A stretch of DNA of 64,000 nucleotides. Origin: Deltaproteobacteria bacterium. GTDB lineage: Bacteria; Desulfobacterota; DSM-4660; Desulfatiglandales; Desulfatiglandaceae. A model generated the notes under the pieces. It was not told the DNA's origin and did no database searches. It saw only the letters and a program-made list of their open reading frames with translations. The stretch covers positions 1-64,000 of the forward strand of contig JAOZOW010000003.1 of the NCBI GenBank assembly GCA_029933075.1, read 5' to 3'. A program made the translations under genes and the position numbers. Positions 25,416 through 34,557 of this stretch are shown one piece after another (position 1 is the stretch's first letter; every line of letters starts with the position of its first letter).

Positions 25416-26627
25416 ATGCCAGTCTATCTATGGGTCGCGACCACCAAAAAAGGGAAAAAACTCAAGGGGGAAATTGAGGCTGCAAATGAGAAGATCGCCC
25501 TGTCTCAATTGAAACGCCGAAACCTTACGGTCCAGAAACTGAAGCCAAAGCCGAAGGACCTTTTCGAAAATGTGTCCTTCATGCAACCTAAAGTCACAAA
25601 TAAGGATATCGTGATCTTCACCCGCCAGTTCTCCACCATGATTGATGCAGGACTTCCTCTTGTCCAAGGACTTACCATCCTGGCCGAGCAATCCGAAAAC
25701 AAGACTTTCAGGGGTATTCTGAAACAGATCACAAAGGACGTGGAAGGGGGAAGCACTCTGGCGGAAGCCTTGAAGAAGCACCCCAAGCAATTTGACGACC
25801 TGTTCGTGAATCTGGTGGCTGCTGGCGAAGTAGGCGGTATCCTGGACACCATCCTGCAGCGACTTGCGGCTTATATAGAAAAAGCGGAAAAACTAAAGGG
25901 CCAGATAAAAGGAGCCTTAACCTATCCAATCGTGGTCGTTGCCATCGCCATACTGGTAATCGCGGTAATCCTCATCTTCGTGATCCCCGTTTTTGAAGAC
26001 ATGTTCGCCAGTTTCGGCTCTGCCCTGCCGGTGCCGACTCAGATAGTGGTGAACATGAGCAATTTCTTGAAAGGTAACATACATTGGTGCATACTGGGCT
26101 TGGTAGCACTCATCTTCGCATTCAAGCGCTACAGGGGGTCGACCTCCGGCAGGCGACAGACCGATGCGCTCATGTTGAAGCTCCCTATTTTCGGGGATCT
26201 TCTCAGGAAAAGCGCTGTTGCCAGATTCACAAGAACCCTCGGTACCATGATCCAAAGTGGCGTACCGATCCTGGACGGCCTGGAAATAGTGGCAAAGACA
26301 TCCGGAAACGTCATACTCGAAGAGGTCATCTATGAGGTACGCTCAAGCATTGCCGAAGGACAGACAATCGCCGAGCCACTGTCGGAGTCAGGTATATTCC
26401 CCAGCATGGTCGTCCAGATGATCTCAGTAGGCGAGGCCACAGGAGCGCTGGATACCATGCTCGAGAAAATTGCTGATTTTTATGATGAGGAGGTTGACGC
26501 GGCCGTGGATGCGCTCACCTCCATGCTGGAACCTCTGCTTATGGTGTTTCTGGGTGGCTCCATCGGAGGGCTGGTGGTAGCCATGTACCTCCCGATTTTC
26601 TCCATGGCCTCAGCAATGGGTGGTTAG
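25416..26627 (+). CDS. pilC: Type IV pilus inner-membrane assembly protein PilC
   Basis: Polytopic platform protein of the type IV pilus (type II secretion F family) that couples the PilB/PilT motors to pilin. The 403-residue length, the FTRQFSTMIDAGLPLVQGL opening of the first T2SSF domain and the repeat of that domain after about residue 270 (ARFTRTLGTMIQSGVPILDG) are canonical, as is the closing GLVVAMYLPIFSMAS. AAGGAGGAG precedes the ATG. It is followed immediately by a PilS-like kinase; pilB, pilT and pilin genes are not in the window. Confidence 0.95.
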   Translation: MPVYLWVATTKKGKKLKGEIEAANEKIALSQLKRRNLTVQKLKPKPKDLFENVSFMQPKVTNKDIVIFTRQFSTMIDAGLPLVQGLTILAEQSENKTFRGILKQITKDVEGGSTLAEALKKHPKQFDDLFVNLVAAGEVGGILDTILQRLAAYIEKAEKLKGQIKGALTYPIVVVAIAILVIAVILIFVIPVFEDMFASFGSALPVPTQIVVNMSNFLKGNIHWCILGLVALIFAFKRYRGSTSGRRQTDALMLKLPIFGDLLRKSAVARFTRTLGTMIQSGVPILDGLEIVAKTSGNVILEEVIYEVRSSIAEGQTIAEPLSESGIFPSMVVQMISVGEATGALDTMLEKIADFYDEEVDAAVDALTSMLEPLLMVFLGGSIGGLVVAMYLPIFSMASAMGG

Positions 26628-26637
26628 ATGCCAGGAC

Positions 26638-28359
26638 ATGGTCAAGCCTGACCCGAAAACCCTTGACTCACAACTTTCCGGTCGTCTCCAAACCCTCATG
26701 CTCCTGAGGGTCATTTTTCTCTCCCTTTTCTTTGGCGCCTCCATATTCATTCAGTTCAGAGAGACCAGAGCCTACTTCGGGCACATCCAGACATTCCACT
26801 ACCTGCTGGCCGCTGTTGTATATTTTGTGACATTTATCTATGTCATCCTTCTCAAGTTTTCTAAAAAATTTACCCTCCAGGCCTATCTTCAACTCCTGTT
26901 CGACACACTGTTTATCACGGCAGTCATCTACTCCACAGGCGGCATAGAGAGCCTCTTCTCCTCGTTCTACTTTCTGGCCATTATTTACGGCAGCATCATG
27001 CTCTACCGCAGGGGAGGCATGATCGTCGCATCAACCAGCAGTATCCTATACGGGACGCTCTTGGACCTCCACTATTATGGAGTCATACACCCCTTGGGAA
27101 GCCGACTGAGCTACCCGGAGCAATACCGCAGCGGCTACTTGCTCTATATCATCCTCGTTAACATCATCGCTTTTTATGTGGTGGCCTTTCTAAGCAGTTA
27201 TGTCTCTGAACAGGCAAGACGGAGCAGCGTTGAACTAAAAGCAAAGCAGATTGACTTTGACAAACTGGAAATCCTCAATGAAAGCATCATCAACAGTATC
27301 ACTTCAGGGCTTATTGCCCTGGATGACCAGGATAGGATAGCGCTGTTCAATCCGGCGGCAGAGGAGATGTTAGGCAGGAGTGGACATGATGTTTCAGGCA
27401 TGAAGATTGAGGAGGCCTTGCCTTTTATTCGGCCTTATCTTAGCCAGGGGTGCGAGCCCCGGGAGCCGGGGCCATGGAAGCCTCCGCCACTGATAGATCT
27501 ACCCTACTCAAGACCAGATGGGAATCGGATGTACCTCCGGCTTTCAATCTCTCCTCTCATGTCTTCCCTGGGACAACAGCGCGGTCGCATCCTCATATTT
27601 CAGGATATGACCGAGATGAAACGGATTGAAGAAGAGATGAAAAAGGTGGAGGGCTTGGCCATGATGGGCAAGCTGGCAGCAGGTATCGCCCATGAAATCC
27701 GCAATCCTATGGCTTCCATCAGCGGATCGATTCAATTGCTAAAGAACGGGCTTGGAGAAGATGATGATGTGAACAGGCGCCTCATGGACATCATATCGAG
27801 GGAGATAAACAGGTTGAATCACCTTGTCAATGACTTCCTGATATTTGCCAGACCGAGCAAGCCCTGTTTGCAGGAATTCGATCTCAATCAGCTAATCGTG
27901 GAGTCTCTGGAGCTTTTTAAAAACAGCCAGCATTTAAGCGACAAAATCCATATAGTCACTGAGTTTCAGAAACCCTTGAGGCTAACTTCCGACCCCGAAC
28001 AGCTCAAACAGATACTGTGGAACCTGTTCCTGAACGCCAGCGAGGCCATGCCGGACGGGGGATCCCTTCATATCAAGACAGAAGTTATAGGGGACGCTTC
28101 CCAAATAGATCGGAAAAAGGTTATATTAACGGTGCGGGACACGGGGAAAGGATTCGACCAGAGGGCCCTGGAAAACCTATTCACCCCCTTTTTTACCACC
28201 AAAGAGGGAGGATCAGGGTTGGGACTTGCCATTGTCAAGGGACTCGTCGAAGGGCTGGAAGGCGAAGCCTCAGGGAGTAATCACCCCCAAGGCGGGGCAC
28301 AGATCTCCATATCCCTCCCCCTTGACCCATCCGTCACTTTGCAGGCGGAATCAGCATAG
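26638..28359 (+). CDS. pilS: PilS-like membrane sensor histidine kinase
   Basis: Inner-membrane kinase of the PilS group, which usually pairs with PilR to control pilin. Six hydrophobic segments occupy about the first 190 residues. A PAS domain follows (SGLIALDDQDRIALFNPAAE), then the phospho-acceptor box AAGIAHEIRNPMASISGS and an ATPase domain with NLFLNASEAM, DTGKGF and GGSGLGLAI. The call to PilS rests on the N-terminal domain and on pilC upstream. ATG 26638 is used; a GTG at 26620 overlapping pilC is possible. No PilR-like response regulator follows, which is unusual. Confidence 0.85.
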   Translation: MVKPDPKTLDSQLSGRLQTLMLLRVIFLSLFFGASIFIQFRETRAYFGHIQTFHYLLAAVVYFVTFIYVILLKFSKKFTLQAYLQLLFDTLFITAVIYSTGGIESLFSSFYFLAIIYGSIMLYRRGGMIVASTSSILYGTLLDLHYYGVIHPLGSRLSYPEQYRSGYLLYIILVNIIAFYVVAFLSSYVSEQARRSSVELKAKQIDFDKLEILNESIINSITSGLIALDDQDRIALFNPAAEEMLGRSGHDVSGMKIEEALPFIRPYLSQGCEPREPGPWKPPPLIDLPYSRPDGNRMYLRLSISPLMSSLGQQRGRILIFQDMTEMKRIEEEMKKVEGLAMMGKLAAGIAHEIRNPMASISGSIQLLKNGLGEDDDVNRRLMDIISREINRLNHLVNDFLIFARPSKPCLQEFDLNQLIVESLELFKNSQHLSDKIHIVTEFQKPLRLTSDPEQLKQILWNLFLNASEAMPDGGSLHIKTEVIGDASQIDRKKVILTVRDTGKGFDQRALENLFTPFFTTKEGGSGLGLAIVKGLVEGLEGEASGSNHPQGGAQISISLPLDPSVTLQAESA

Positions 28360-28409
28360 ATTCCTGTTACAAAACCGCAGAAAGGCCTGGCTCACTCTAA
28401 TAGCCAGAT

Positions 28410-30941
28410 ATGATCTGCATGTTCGACGAAACGTGGTTCGCCCATATCATCCGCCCGAGCCGTTATATCGGGGGTGAGATCAATCTCATAAAGAAAAAGC
28501 CCGGATCCACTGAGGTCTCTGTGGTACTGGCCTTTCCAGATGTGTACGAGGTGGGGATGTCGCACCTCGGTCTCAAGCTTCTTTATCACATCCTCAACGC
28601 CCGGTCCTGGATAGCCGCTGAAAGGGCCTTTGCTCCATGGGTCGACCTGGAAAATGAACTCAAAAACCGGTCGATTCCCCTTGCCACTCTGGAATCGGGG
28701 CGCCCGCTGCGCACCTTTGACATTGTGGGATTCAGTATCCAGCACGAACTCTGTTATACCACCATCCTGAACATGCTGGCGCTTTCCCGCATACCCCTAC
28801 TGGCCAGCCAAAGGACTCAAAAGGACCCGCTGGTTATCGCAGGTGGGCCTGCGTGCTTCAATCCGGAACCCATGGCGGAATTCTTCGATGCCATGGTGAT
28901 CGGTGACGGAGAAGAGGCCACGCTTGAAATATGCCGAAGCGTCAAGGAGGAAAAGAAACGAAAAAGGAGCCATAGAAAGGGACTTATCTCCCGTTTGAGG
29001 CATATAAAAGGGGTCTATGTGCCTTCGCTCTTTTCAGTGCACTATGCATCCGATGGGAGCATCGAGGCTATTGAACCTACCAAGCCCGATTATAAGAAGG
29101 TGGAAAAGGCGATCGTTTCCCGCATTGATGACTACCCTTTCCCTGAATCACAGGTGGTTCCCTTTACCGGACTCGTCCATGACCGCCTCTCCATTGAGAT
29201 ATCTCGCGGGTGTACCCGCGGATGCCGATTCTGCCAAGCGGGCATGATCTACCGTCCGGTGCGTGAACGCAGCCCGGATTCCATAATTGAAAAGGCAGAA
29301 AAGGCCCTAAGGCTCACCGGTTATGATGATCTTTCCCTGCTCTCCCTGAGCAGTGGCGATTATAGTTGCATCGAGCCTCTCCTGAAAATACTAATGGACA
29401 CCCAAGCCAGGAAGAATGTCGCAGTCAGCCTCCCCTCATTGAGGGTGGACAGCCTTCGCCCTGCGCTTATTGACCAAATCAAGAGAGTTCGAAAGACAGG
29501 TTTCACCCTGGCACCTGAGGCGGGCAATGATCGCATGCGTCGGGTTATCAACAAAGGATTGACTCAGGAAGATATTCTGCAGATGGCGACGGCTGTATAC
29601 GGGGCTGGCTGGAACCTTATAAAACTATACTTTATGATAGGTCTTCCTATGGAAGAGGAGGATGACCTCCAGGACATAGTGAACCTTGCCAGAGAAGTGA
29701 TCCGCTGTGGGGGCAAGGGGGAAAGGAAACACAGGCTGAATGTCAGCGTAGCTACTTTCGTACCCAAGGCCCATACACCCTTCATGTGGTCTCCTCAAAT
29801 CAGTCTCACGGAGAGCAAGAAACGCTTGAGGTTCATCCGGGACGCTCTTAGAGGAAGCCGGGTGCGGGTTAAATGGAATCACCCCGAAATGAGCTGGTTA
29901 GAAGGAATATTTGCCAGGGGCGACAGGCGGCTGAGCAAGACAGTAATTCGGGCCTGGAAACAGGGCGCCCGGTTCGACGCATGGAGCGAGCACTTCAAAC
30001 TGGAACTCTGGGAAGAGGCATTGCAGGCAACAGGCATAGATCCCGGGTTTTACCTACACAGAGAGAGATCAATGAGAGAGACCATGCCCTGGGATCACAT
30101 TAATTCAGGGGTCTCTACGTCCTTTTTAATCAAGGAATGGCATAGGGCGGAGAAAGGCCAAGTCACCCCCGATTGCCGCCACGGGTGCCTGGAGTGCGGC
30201 GTGTGTGACCATAAAGCGATCGATCCTGTGATCTTTAATGGCTGGAACGGTACTTCCCGCAACGTTGCCGATGAGCCTCTTCCGCCACACCCCTCCAAGG
30301 CCAGGAGATATCGTCTCTCTTTCACGAAACTGGATCGTGCCAGATATCTCAGCCACCTGGAACTGGTTCGCGTATTTATCAGGGCATTTAACAGGTCCGG
30401 GATTAATCTTGTGTATTCCAAAGGTTTTCATCCCATGCCAAAGCTCTCATTTGCCTATGCGTTGCCCGTGGGCACTGAAAGCATGGAAGAGACAGTGGAT
30501 ATTGAATTCACAAACGACAAAAGTCCATCCCGGTTGATGGAAGAGCTCAATTGCCAGTTGCCCAAAGGTATCGCTGTGACATCGGTAAAAGAGCTGCCTC
30601 CTGGACAAAAAAGGGCTAAATTGGAAGAGAGCCATTTCCTCATCACCTTGAACGGCATCCGATTGGAGCGGCAGCTTGCTGAAAAATTCGTCAAATCCAA
30701 ATACTTTCCCATAAAAAAAATTACCCGGAAGGGCGAACGTGTTATCAACGCACGTGCACTTGTGAAGACCTTGGATCTTGTTTCCCCCAACAGCATAAGA
30801 CTGGTGCTAAAGCATGGAGAAGGTCCTGAACTAAAACCCATGGATATTGTTAGAGGTGTCTTTTCCCTTAGTGAAAACCAGTGGCACAGAATGAAAATCA
30901 TTAAGACCGCCCAGGTCCTCTCACATCCTTCATGTGATTAG
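28410..30941 (+). CDS. Radical SAM protein fused to a DUF2344 domain (TIGR03960-type plus TIGR03936-type)
   Basis: The 843-residue protein joins two modules found as neighbours or fusions in many bacteria. The first has an N-terminal cobalamin-binding-like region and the radical SAM cluster RGCTRGCRFC (CxxxCxxC, near 268-275). The second, from about 630, is the DUF2344 domain with RYLSHLELVRVFIRAFNRSG and SKGFHPMPKLSFAYALP. Between them is a GCLECGVC cysteine cluster. The family lies next to RNase E/G in many genomes, as here, and is thought to act on RNA or ribosomal components, but its reaction is not established. Start could be the ATG at 28410 or one three codons later. Confidence 0.88.
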   Translation: MICMFDETWFAHIIRPSRYIGGEINLIKKKPGSTEVSVVLAFPDVYEVGMSHLGLKLLYHILNARSWIAAERAFAPWVDLENELKNRSIPLATLESGRPLRTFDIVGFSIQHELCYTTILNMLALSRIPLLASQRTQKDPLVIAGGPACFNPEPMAEFFDAMVIGDGEEATLEICRSVKEEKKRKRSHRKGLISRLRHIKGVYVPSLFSVHYASDGSIEAIEPTKPDYKKVEKAIVSRIDDYPFPESQVVPFTGLVHDRLSIEISRGCTRGCRFCQAGMIYRPVRERSPDSIIEKAEKALRLTGYDDLSLLSLSSGDYSCIEPLLKILMDTQARKNVAVSLPSLRVDSLRPALIDQIKRVRKTGFTLAPEAGNDRMRRVINKGLTQEDILQMATAVYGAGWNLIKLYFMIGLPMEEEDDLQDIVNLAREVIRCGGKGERKHRLNVSVATFVPKAHTPFMWSPQISLTESKKRLRFIRDALRGSRVRVKWNHPEMSWLEGIFARGDRRLSKTVIRAWKQGARFDAWSEHFKLELWEEALQATGIDPGFYLHRERSMRETMPWDHINSGVSTSFLIKEWHRAEKGQVTPDCRHGCLECGVCDHKAIDPVIFNGWNGTSRNVADEPLPPHPSKARRYRLSFTKLDRARYLSHLELVRVFIRAFNRSGINLVYSKGFHPMPKLSFAYALPVGTESMEETVDIEFTNDKSPSRLMEELNCQLPKGIAVTSVKELPPGQKRAKLEESHFLITLNGIRLERQLAEKFVKSKYFPIKKITRKGERVINARALVKTLDLVSPNSIRLVLKHGEGPELKPMDIVRGVFSLSENQWHRMKIIKTAQVLSHPSCD

Positions 30942-31007
30942 GAGACGATGGGCCGCAGGAGGAGTTTTCTCCGAGCGGCTAAACCAGATATAAAGCAGGG
31001 TTGAGCC

Positions 31008-32534
31008 ATGACAAGTGAACTTATCATAAACGCAAGGCCCCATGAAACCAGAGTGGCTCTTGTTGAAAACGGAGTCGTTGTGGAGCTCCATATCGAGAGA
31101 AAGACGGGGCGGGAGCTGATGGGAAACATCTACCGGGGTAGAATAGCAAGAGTACTGCCCGGTATGCAGGCTGCTTTCGTTGATATAGGCCTTGAAAGAA
31201 CCGCCTTTCTGTATGTAGCGGATGTGTATAGCGACTACCTGGGACTCGAACAGATGATGCTTGAAAATAGCATCGACAATAGTGACCGGACAGAGCCAGC
31301 GGAGACTTCCACGAAACAATTACGAGATATCTCCTTTCAAATTGAAGACTTGCTCCACGAGGGGCAGGACATCATGGTACAGGTGGCCAAGGAGCCCATC
31401 GGGCACAAGGGCGCCAGAGTGACCACCCATATCTCACTGCCAGGCCGACACCTCGTGCTTATGCCCACAGTCAACCACATTGGGATCTCGAGACGGATTG
31501 AGGACAGGGAAGAAAGAGATCGCCTCAGGGGTCTGATCCAGGAGCTCCGTAGCAGCGATTTTGGATTTATTGTCAGGACAGTGAGTGAAGGGGCATCCAG
31601 GGAAAAGCTTAAATCGGAGATGGATTTCCTCCTAAAGCTCTGGGACACGATCCAGAAAAAAATGGAGAAAAGGGCAACCCCGGGGCTATTGCACAAAGAC
31701 CTCTCCGTTCCCTTGAGGGCTGTTCGGGATCTCTTTACCAAGGAAGTAGATCGCCTGGTGATTGACTCTCCGGAGGAATATGAAAATATCATGCGATTTA
31801 TCAAGGCCTTTGCCCCCAGGCTGAAATATTCCGTGGAACTATATGAAGGGAAAGATCCTGTGTTCGACTCCTTCGGCATTGAAATGGAGATCTCCCGTGC
31901 CCTGGAAAACAAAATCTGGCTCAAATCAGGGGGCTATATTGTGATTGAAACGACCGAAGCCCTTACCCCTATAGATGTCAATACCGGCAGCTATGTAGGA
32001 AAGAGGAACCTTGAAGAGACCATTCTGAAGACAAACTTAGAGGCCGTTAAAGAGATCGCCTATCAGCTTCGGTTCAGAAATATTGGAGGCCTCATCGTAA
32101 TCGATTTTATCGACATGGCAAAGAGATCGGACAGGGAAAGGGTCTTTATGGCCCTCAAAGAGGCCCTGAGCAAAGACAAGGCCAAAACCAATGTACTTCC
32201 CATGTCAGATTTGGGTCTTATTGAGATGACACGGAAAAGGACCAGGGCCAGCCTGAATATGTTGCTCACCGAACCCTGTTCCTATTGTGAGGGCAAGGGC
32301 GTTCTCAAATCCAGACAGACTGTTTGCTACGAGATTTTCAGGGAGCTCGAAAGGGAATGTGCGTTGCCGGATAGTGAGGGACATGTGTATGTCATGGTAA
32401 ACCCTGAGATTGAAACCATGTTGCGGGAAGAAGAGCAGGATTCGATCATTGATCTTGAAAAACGGATAAACAAAAGGATTGTTATAATTGGGAAATCAAA
32501 TTTTCACCTTGAACAATACGAAATAACCGGCTAA
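31008..32534 (+). CDS. rng: Ribonuclease G (RNase E/G family)
   Basis: Endoribonuclease of rRNA maturation and mRNA decay. In 508 residues: an S1 domain at about 38-110 (GNIYRGRIARVLPGMQAAFV), the DNase I-like catalytic part with TPIDVNTGSYVG supplying the metal-binding aspartates, and the zinc-link CSYCEGKG. There is no long C-terminal scaffold, so it is RNase G-like rather than RNase E. It starts 66 bases after the radical SAM gene. The ribosomal genes rplU-rpmA that often follow are absent. Confidence 0.95.
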   Translation: MTSELIINARPHETRVALVENGVVVELHIERKTGRELMGNIYRGRIARVLPGMQAAFVDIGLERTAFLYVADVYSDYLGLEQMMLENSIDNSDRTEPAETSTKQLRDISFQIEDLLHEGQDIMVQVAKEPIGHKGARVTTHISLPGRHLVLMPTVNHIGISRRIEDREERDRLRGLIQELRSSDFGFIVRTVSEGASREKLKSEMDFLLKLWDTIQKKMEKRATPGLLHKDLSVPLRAVRDLFTKEVDRLVIDSPEEYENIMRFIKAFAPRLKYSVELYEGKDPVFDSFGIEMEISRALENKIWLKSGGYIVIETTEALTPIDVNTGSYVGKRNLEETILKTNLEAVKEIAYQLRFRNIGGLIVIDFIDMAKRSDRERVFMALKEALSKDKAKTNVLPMSDLGLIEMTRKRTRASLNMLLTEPCSYCEGKGVLKSRQTVCYEIFRELERECALPDSEGHVYVMVNPEIETMLREEEQDSIIDLEKRINKRIVIIGKSNFHLEQYEITG

Positions 32535-32556
32535 TATGAGTATTTAAATTAAAGAA

Positions 32557-32620
32557 AGGTGTCAGTTTAGCGTTTTGAAACAATCATTAGTCCGATATGT
32601 TTTCAAATAGCTAAACACCT
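32557..32620 (+). other. Long interrupted inverted repeat between rng and the PP2C gene
   Basis: Three nested paired blocks: AGGT (32557-32560) with ACCT (32617-32620), GTTTAGC (32565-32571) with GCTAAAC (32610-32616), and TTTGAAA (32574-32580) with TTTCAAA (32601-32607). A 20-base apical loop remains. There is no T-run, so it is a poor terminator; it could be a structured leader of the phosphatase mRNA or a protein-binding site. Confidence 0.4.
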
Positions 32621-32644
32621 ATAAGTAAGTTATTTGGGGTGATC

Positions 32645-33517
32645 ATGAAGCCTCCTCAGGTCAGGACCGCGGGGCTTACCGATGTTGGGCTTAAAAGAGA
32701 AGGCAATGAAGATTCCTTCTCGACAGATGATGCATTGCGACTTTACATTGTTGCGGACGGCATGGGAGGACACCTAGCCGGTGAAGTAGCAAGCCGAATT
32801 GCGGTAAACCTCATTAACCGGAGCTTTAAAAGGTGGACCGAATCGCAGGCACCGGTGGAAGCGCTTTTTGGTGAGCCCGACTCATCGCTTTCAAGGACCG
32901 GCAATTATGTGTTGAGCAGCATTCGGCTGGCCAATCGTGTTATCCACGAGATGGCCAACGAGTATGATCAATACCACGGGATGGGGACCACTGTGGCCGT
33001 CCTTGCCGTGATGCCCGACCTGATTATCTCGGCCAACGCTGGAGATAGCCCGATCTTCATGGTAAGAAATGGACAGATTGAGAAGATTTCCAGAGATCAC
33101 ACCCTGGTGGCAGAGCAGGTTGAAATGGGAGCCATGACCCCTGAGGAAGCGGAAGCCTCCCCCATGAAACACATGCTGACCAGAAATCTGGGCTCAGCCG
33201 AGGATGTGGAGCCCGATGTCTTTGAGATAATACCCGACAATAATGACCGATTCGTGCTTGCCAGTGATGGCCTGACAGACTTGGTTTCCGAGGAAGAGAT
33301 CCGAGCCATGGTGGAAGTACAAAACAACCCGAATGCCCTTTGTAAGGATTTCATAGAGCTGGCCCTTGAAAGGGGCGGGCATGACAACACCACGGTTGTG
33401 ACCGTTTTCCTTGAAGAAGTGGAAAAACCCGCATCGGGGTCTTTCAGTAAGATCGGTGGCTTAGTAGCGGATATTTTCTCAACTTCACAGAAGCTGGTAA
33501 GAATTTTTAGGCCCTGA
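32645..33517 (+). CDS. PP2C-family serine/threonine phosphatase
   Basis: Cytosolic metal-dependent protein phosphatase (PppL/Stp type) of about 290 residues. The metal motifs are complete: GNEDSF, ADGMGGH, GMGTTV, SANAGDS, LASDGLTDLV and GGHDNTTVV. The last 35 residues extend beyond the catalytic core. ATG 32645 is chosen for its spacing from GGGG; a GTG lies two codons upstream. It is followed by a tandem FHA-domain protein, which normally binds phosphothreonine, so the pair may form a phospho-signalling switch, but no Ser/Thr kinase gene lies in the window. Confidence 0.93.
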   Translation: MKPPQVRTAGLTDVGLKREGNEDSFSTDDALRLYIVADGMGGHLAGEVASRIAVNLINRSFKRWTESQAPVEALFGEPDSSLSRTGNYVLSSIRLANRVIHEMANEYDQYHGMGTTVAVLAVMPDLIISANAGDSPIFMVRNGQIEKISRDHTLVAEQVEMGAMTPEEAEASPMKHMLTRNLGSAEDVEPDVFEIIPDNNDRFVLASDGLTDLVSEEEIRAMVEVQNNPNALCKDFIELALERGGHDNTTVVTVFLEEVEKPASGSFSKIGGLVADIFSTSQKLVRIFRP

Positions 33518-33527
33518 AATTATTTTA

Positions 33528-33555
33528 TTGCTATTTTATAATCTAATGGTATAAT
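33528..33555 (+). promoter_or_regulatory. Promoter of the FHA-domain gene
   Basis: A perfect TATAAT (33550-33555) is preceded by TTGCTA (33528-33533, 4 of 6) at 16 bases, within a very AT-rich 60-base stretch. This gives the FHA gene a transcript independent of the phosphatase. Confidence 0.5.
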
Positions 33556-33592
33556 ATATGTATAATTGAGTATAAAATAGAGGGGGATGATC

Positions 33593-34312
33593 ATGGCCAG
33601 ACTTATTTTGACCTTTAATAAGCAAGTCATAAAGGAATATCCTTTTGACAAGGACTGGATGACCATTGGCCGTAAGCCCGAAAACGATATCCAGATCGAT
33701 AACCTTGCCGTGTCTAGCCACCATGCAAGAATCGACAAGACCGGGCCCGATTATATCCTCACCGACTTGCAGAGTACCAACGGCACCTTCATCAAGGACA
33801 AAAGGATTGTTACCCACAAGCTAAAACATGGTGATAATATTGTAATCGGTAAACACGTCCTCCTCTTCCTTGCCTCTGATAAGGGTGTGTCACCCGAGCC
33901 CGAACCGTCAGAGCCCATGGACATGGACAAGACCATGATGCTGGATACTGCCAAACAGCGTGAATTGCTGGCCAAGGCGAAGGGTGCTGCAGCTCAAAAG
34001 AAAGCGGAAAAAATTGGTGTGTTAACGTTCTTGGAAGGTGCAAAGCAGCAGGGTGAAGTCGAATTGACCAAGAAGCTGACCAGACTGGGCAAAGCCGATA
34101 CCTGCGAAGTCAAGCTTTCCGGGATGATGATGGGAGCCACTGCAGCAACCATCAGCAAGCGCCCATCCGGGTATACCATCAGCTTTACCGGTGGAATGAC
34201 AAAGTTAAAGGTGAATGGAAAAGTGGTGAAGGAAAGCGTGGCGTTAAAAGATTTCGACACGATCGAACTGGGTTCTTATAAAATGCAATTTTACCAGAAA
34301 GACAGCAAATAG
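33593..34312 (+). CDS. Tandem FHA-domain protein
   Basis: About 239 residues. The N-terminal forkhead-associated domain (about 5-95) keeps the phosphopeptide-binding marks: Gly-Arg at 26-27 (TIGRKPENDIQI), SSHHARI near 41-47 and STNGTFI near 61-67. A linker rich in Ala/Lys follows. A second, degenerate FHA-like fold begins near 140 (TRLGKADTCEVKL, then LKVNGKVV, DFDTIELGSYKMQF) without the Ser-x-x-His motif. It probably binds a phosphothreonine protein regulated by the adjacent PP2C phosphatase. ATG 33593 fits the AGGGGG site better than 33587. It ends two bases from the convergent zinc-ribbon gene. Confidence 0.85.
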   Translation: MARLILTFNKQVIKEYPFDKDWMTIGRKPENDIQIDNLAVSSHHARIDKTGPDYILTDLQSTNGTFIKDKRIVTHKLKHGDNIVIGKHVLLFLASDKGVSPEPEPSEPMDMDKTMMLDTAKQRELLAKAKGAAAQKKAEKIGVLTFLEGAKQQGEVELTKKLTRLGKADTCEVKLSGMMMGATAATISKRPSGYTISFTGGMTKLKVNGKVVKESVALKDFDTIELGSYKMQFYQKDSK

Positions 34313-34314
34313 GA

Positions 34315-34542
34315 TCAACGCTTTTTTCGCCTCCGTTTCAGCTCGCTCAACCCTTCTTCTATCTCTTTCTTGGTGAAAGTCTTCTTGCATTTGGTGCACT
34401 GATATCTTTCGTCAATCAATTTGTCGTAAATGAGGTCATCGGAAAAATTCACCGTGTGGAACCTCAAGGAAAAATTGTAGACCAGATTGAAGTCCTTGTT
34501 ATTACAAGCATCGCACAAGAAAAAGTCCTGGATTTCTCCCAT
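34315..34542 (-). CDS. Small zinc-ribbon protein of unknown function
   Basis: A 75-residue protein with two cysteine pairs, CDAC (10-13) and CTKC (49-52), the layout of a zinc ribbon, and a strongly basic C-terminal tail (LKRRRKKR). I do not recognise a named family. The start at 34542 is supported by an excellent GGAGGA site; a TTG five codons upstream is less likely. It is the only protein gene on the minus strand in this stretch and may share the tRNA-Thr direction of transcription. Zinc ribbons with basic tails often bind nucleic acid or ribosomes, but this is inference. Confidence 0.65.
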   Translation of the reverse strand: MGEIQDFFLCDACNNKDFNLVYNFSLRFHTVNFSDDLIYDKLIDERYQCTKCKKTFTKKEIEEGLSELKRRRKKR

Positions 34543-34557
34543 CCTCTCTCCTCCCAA

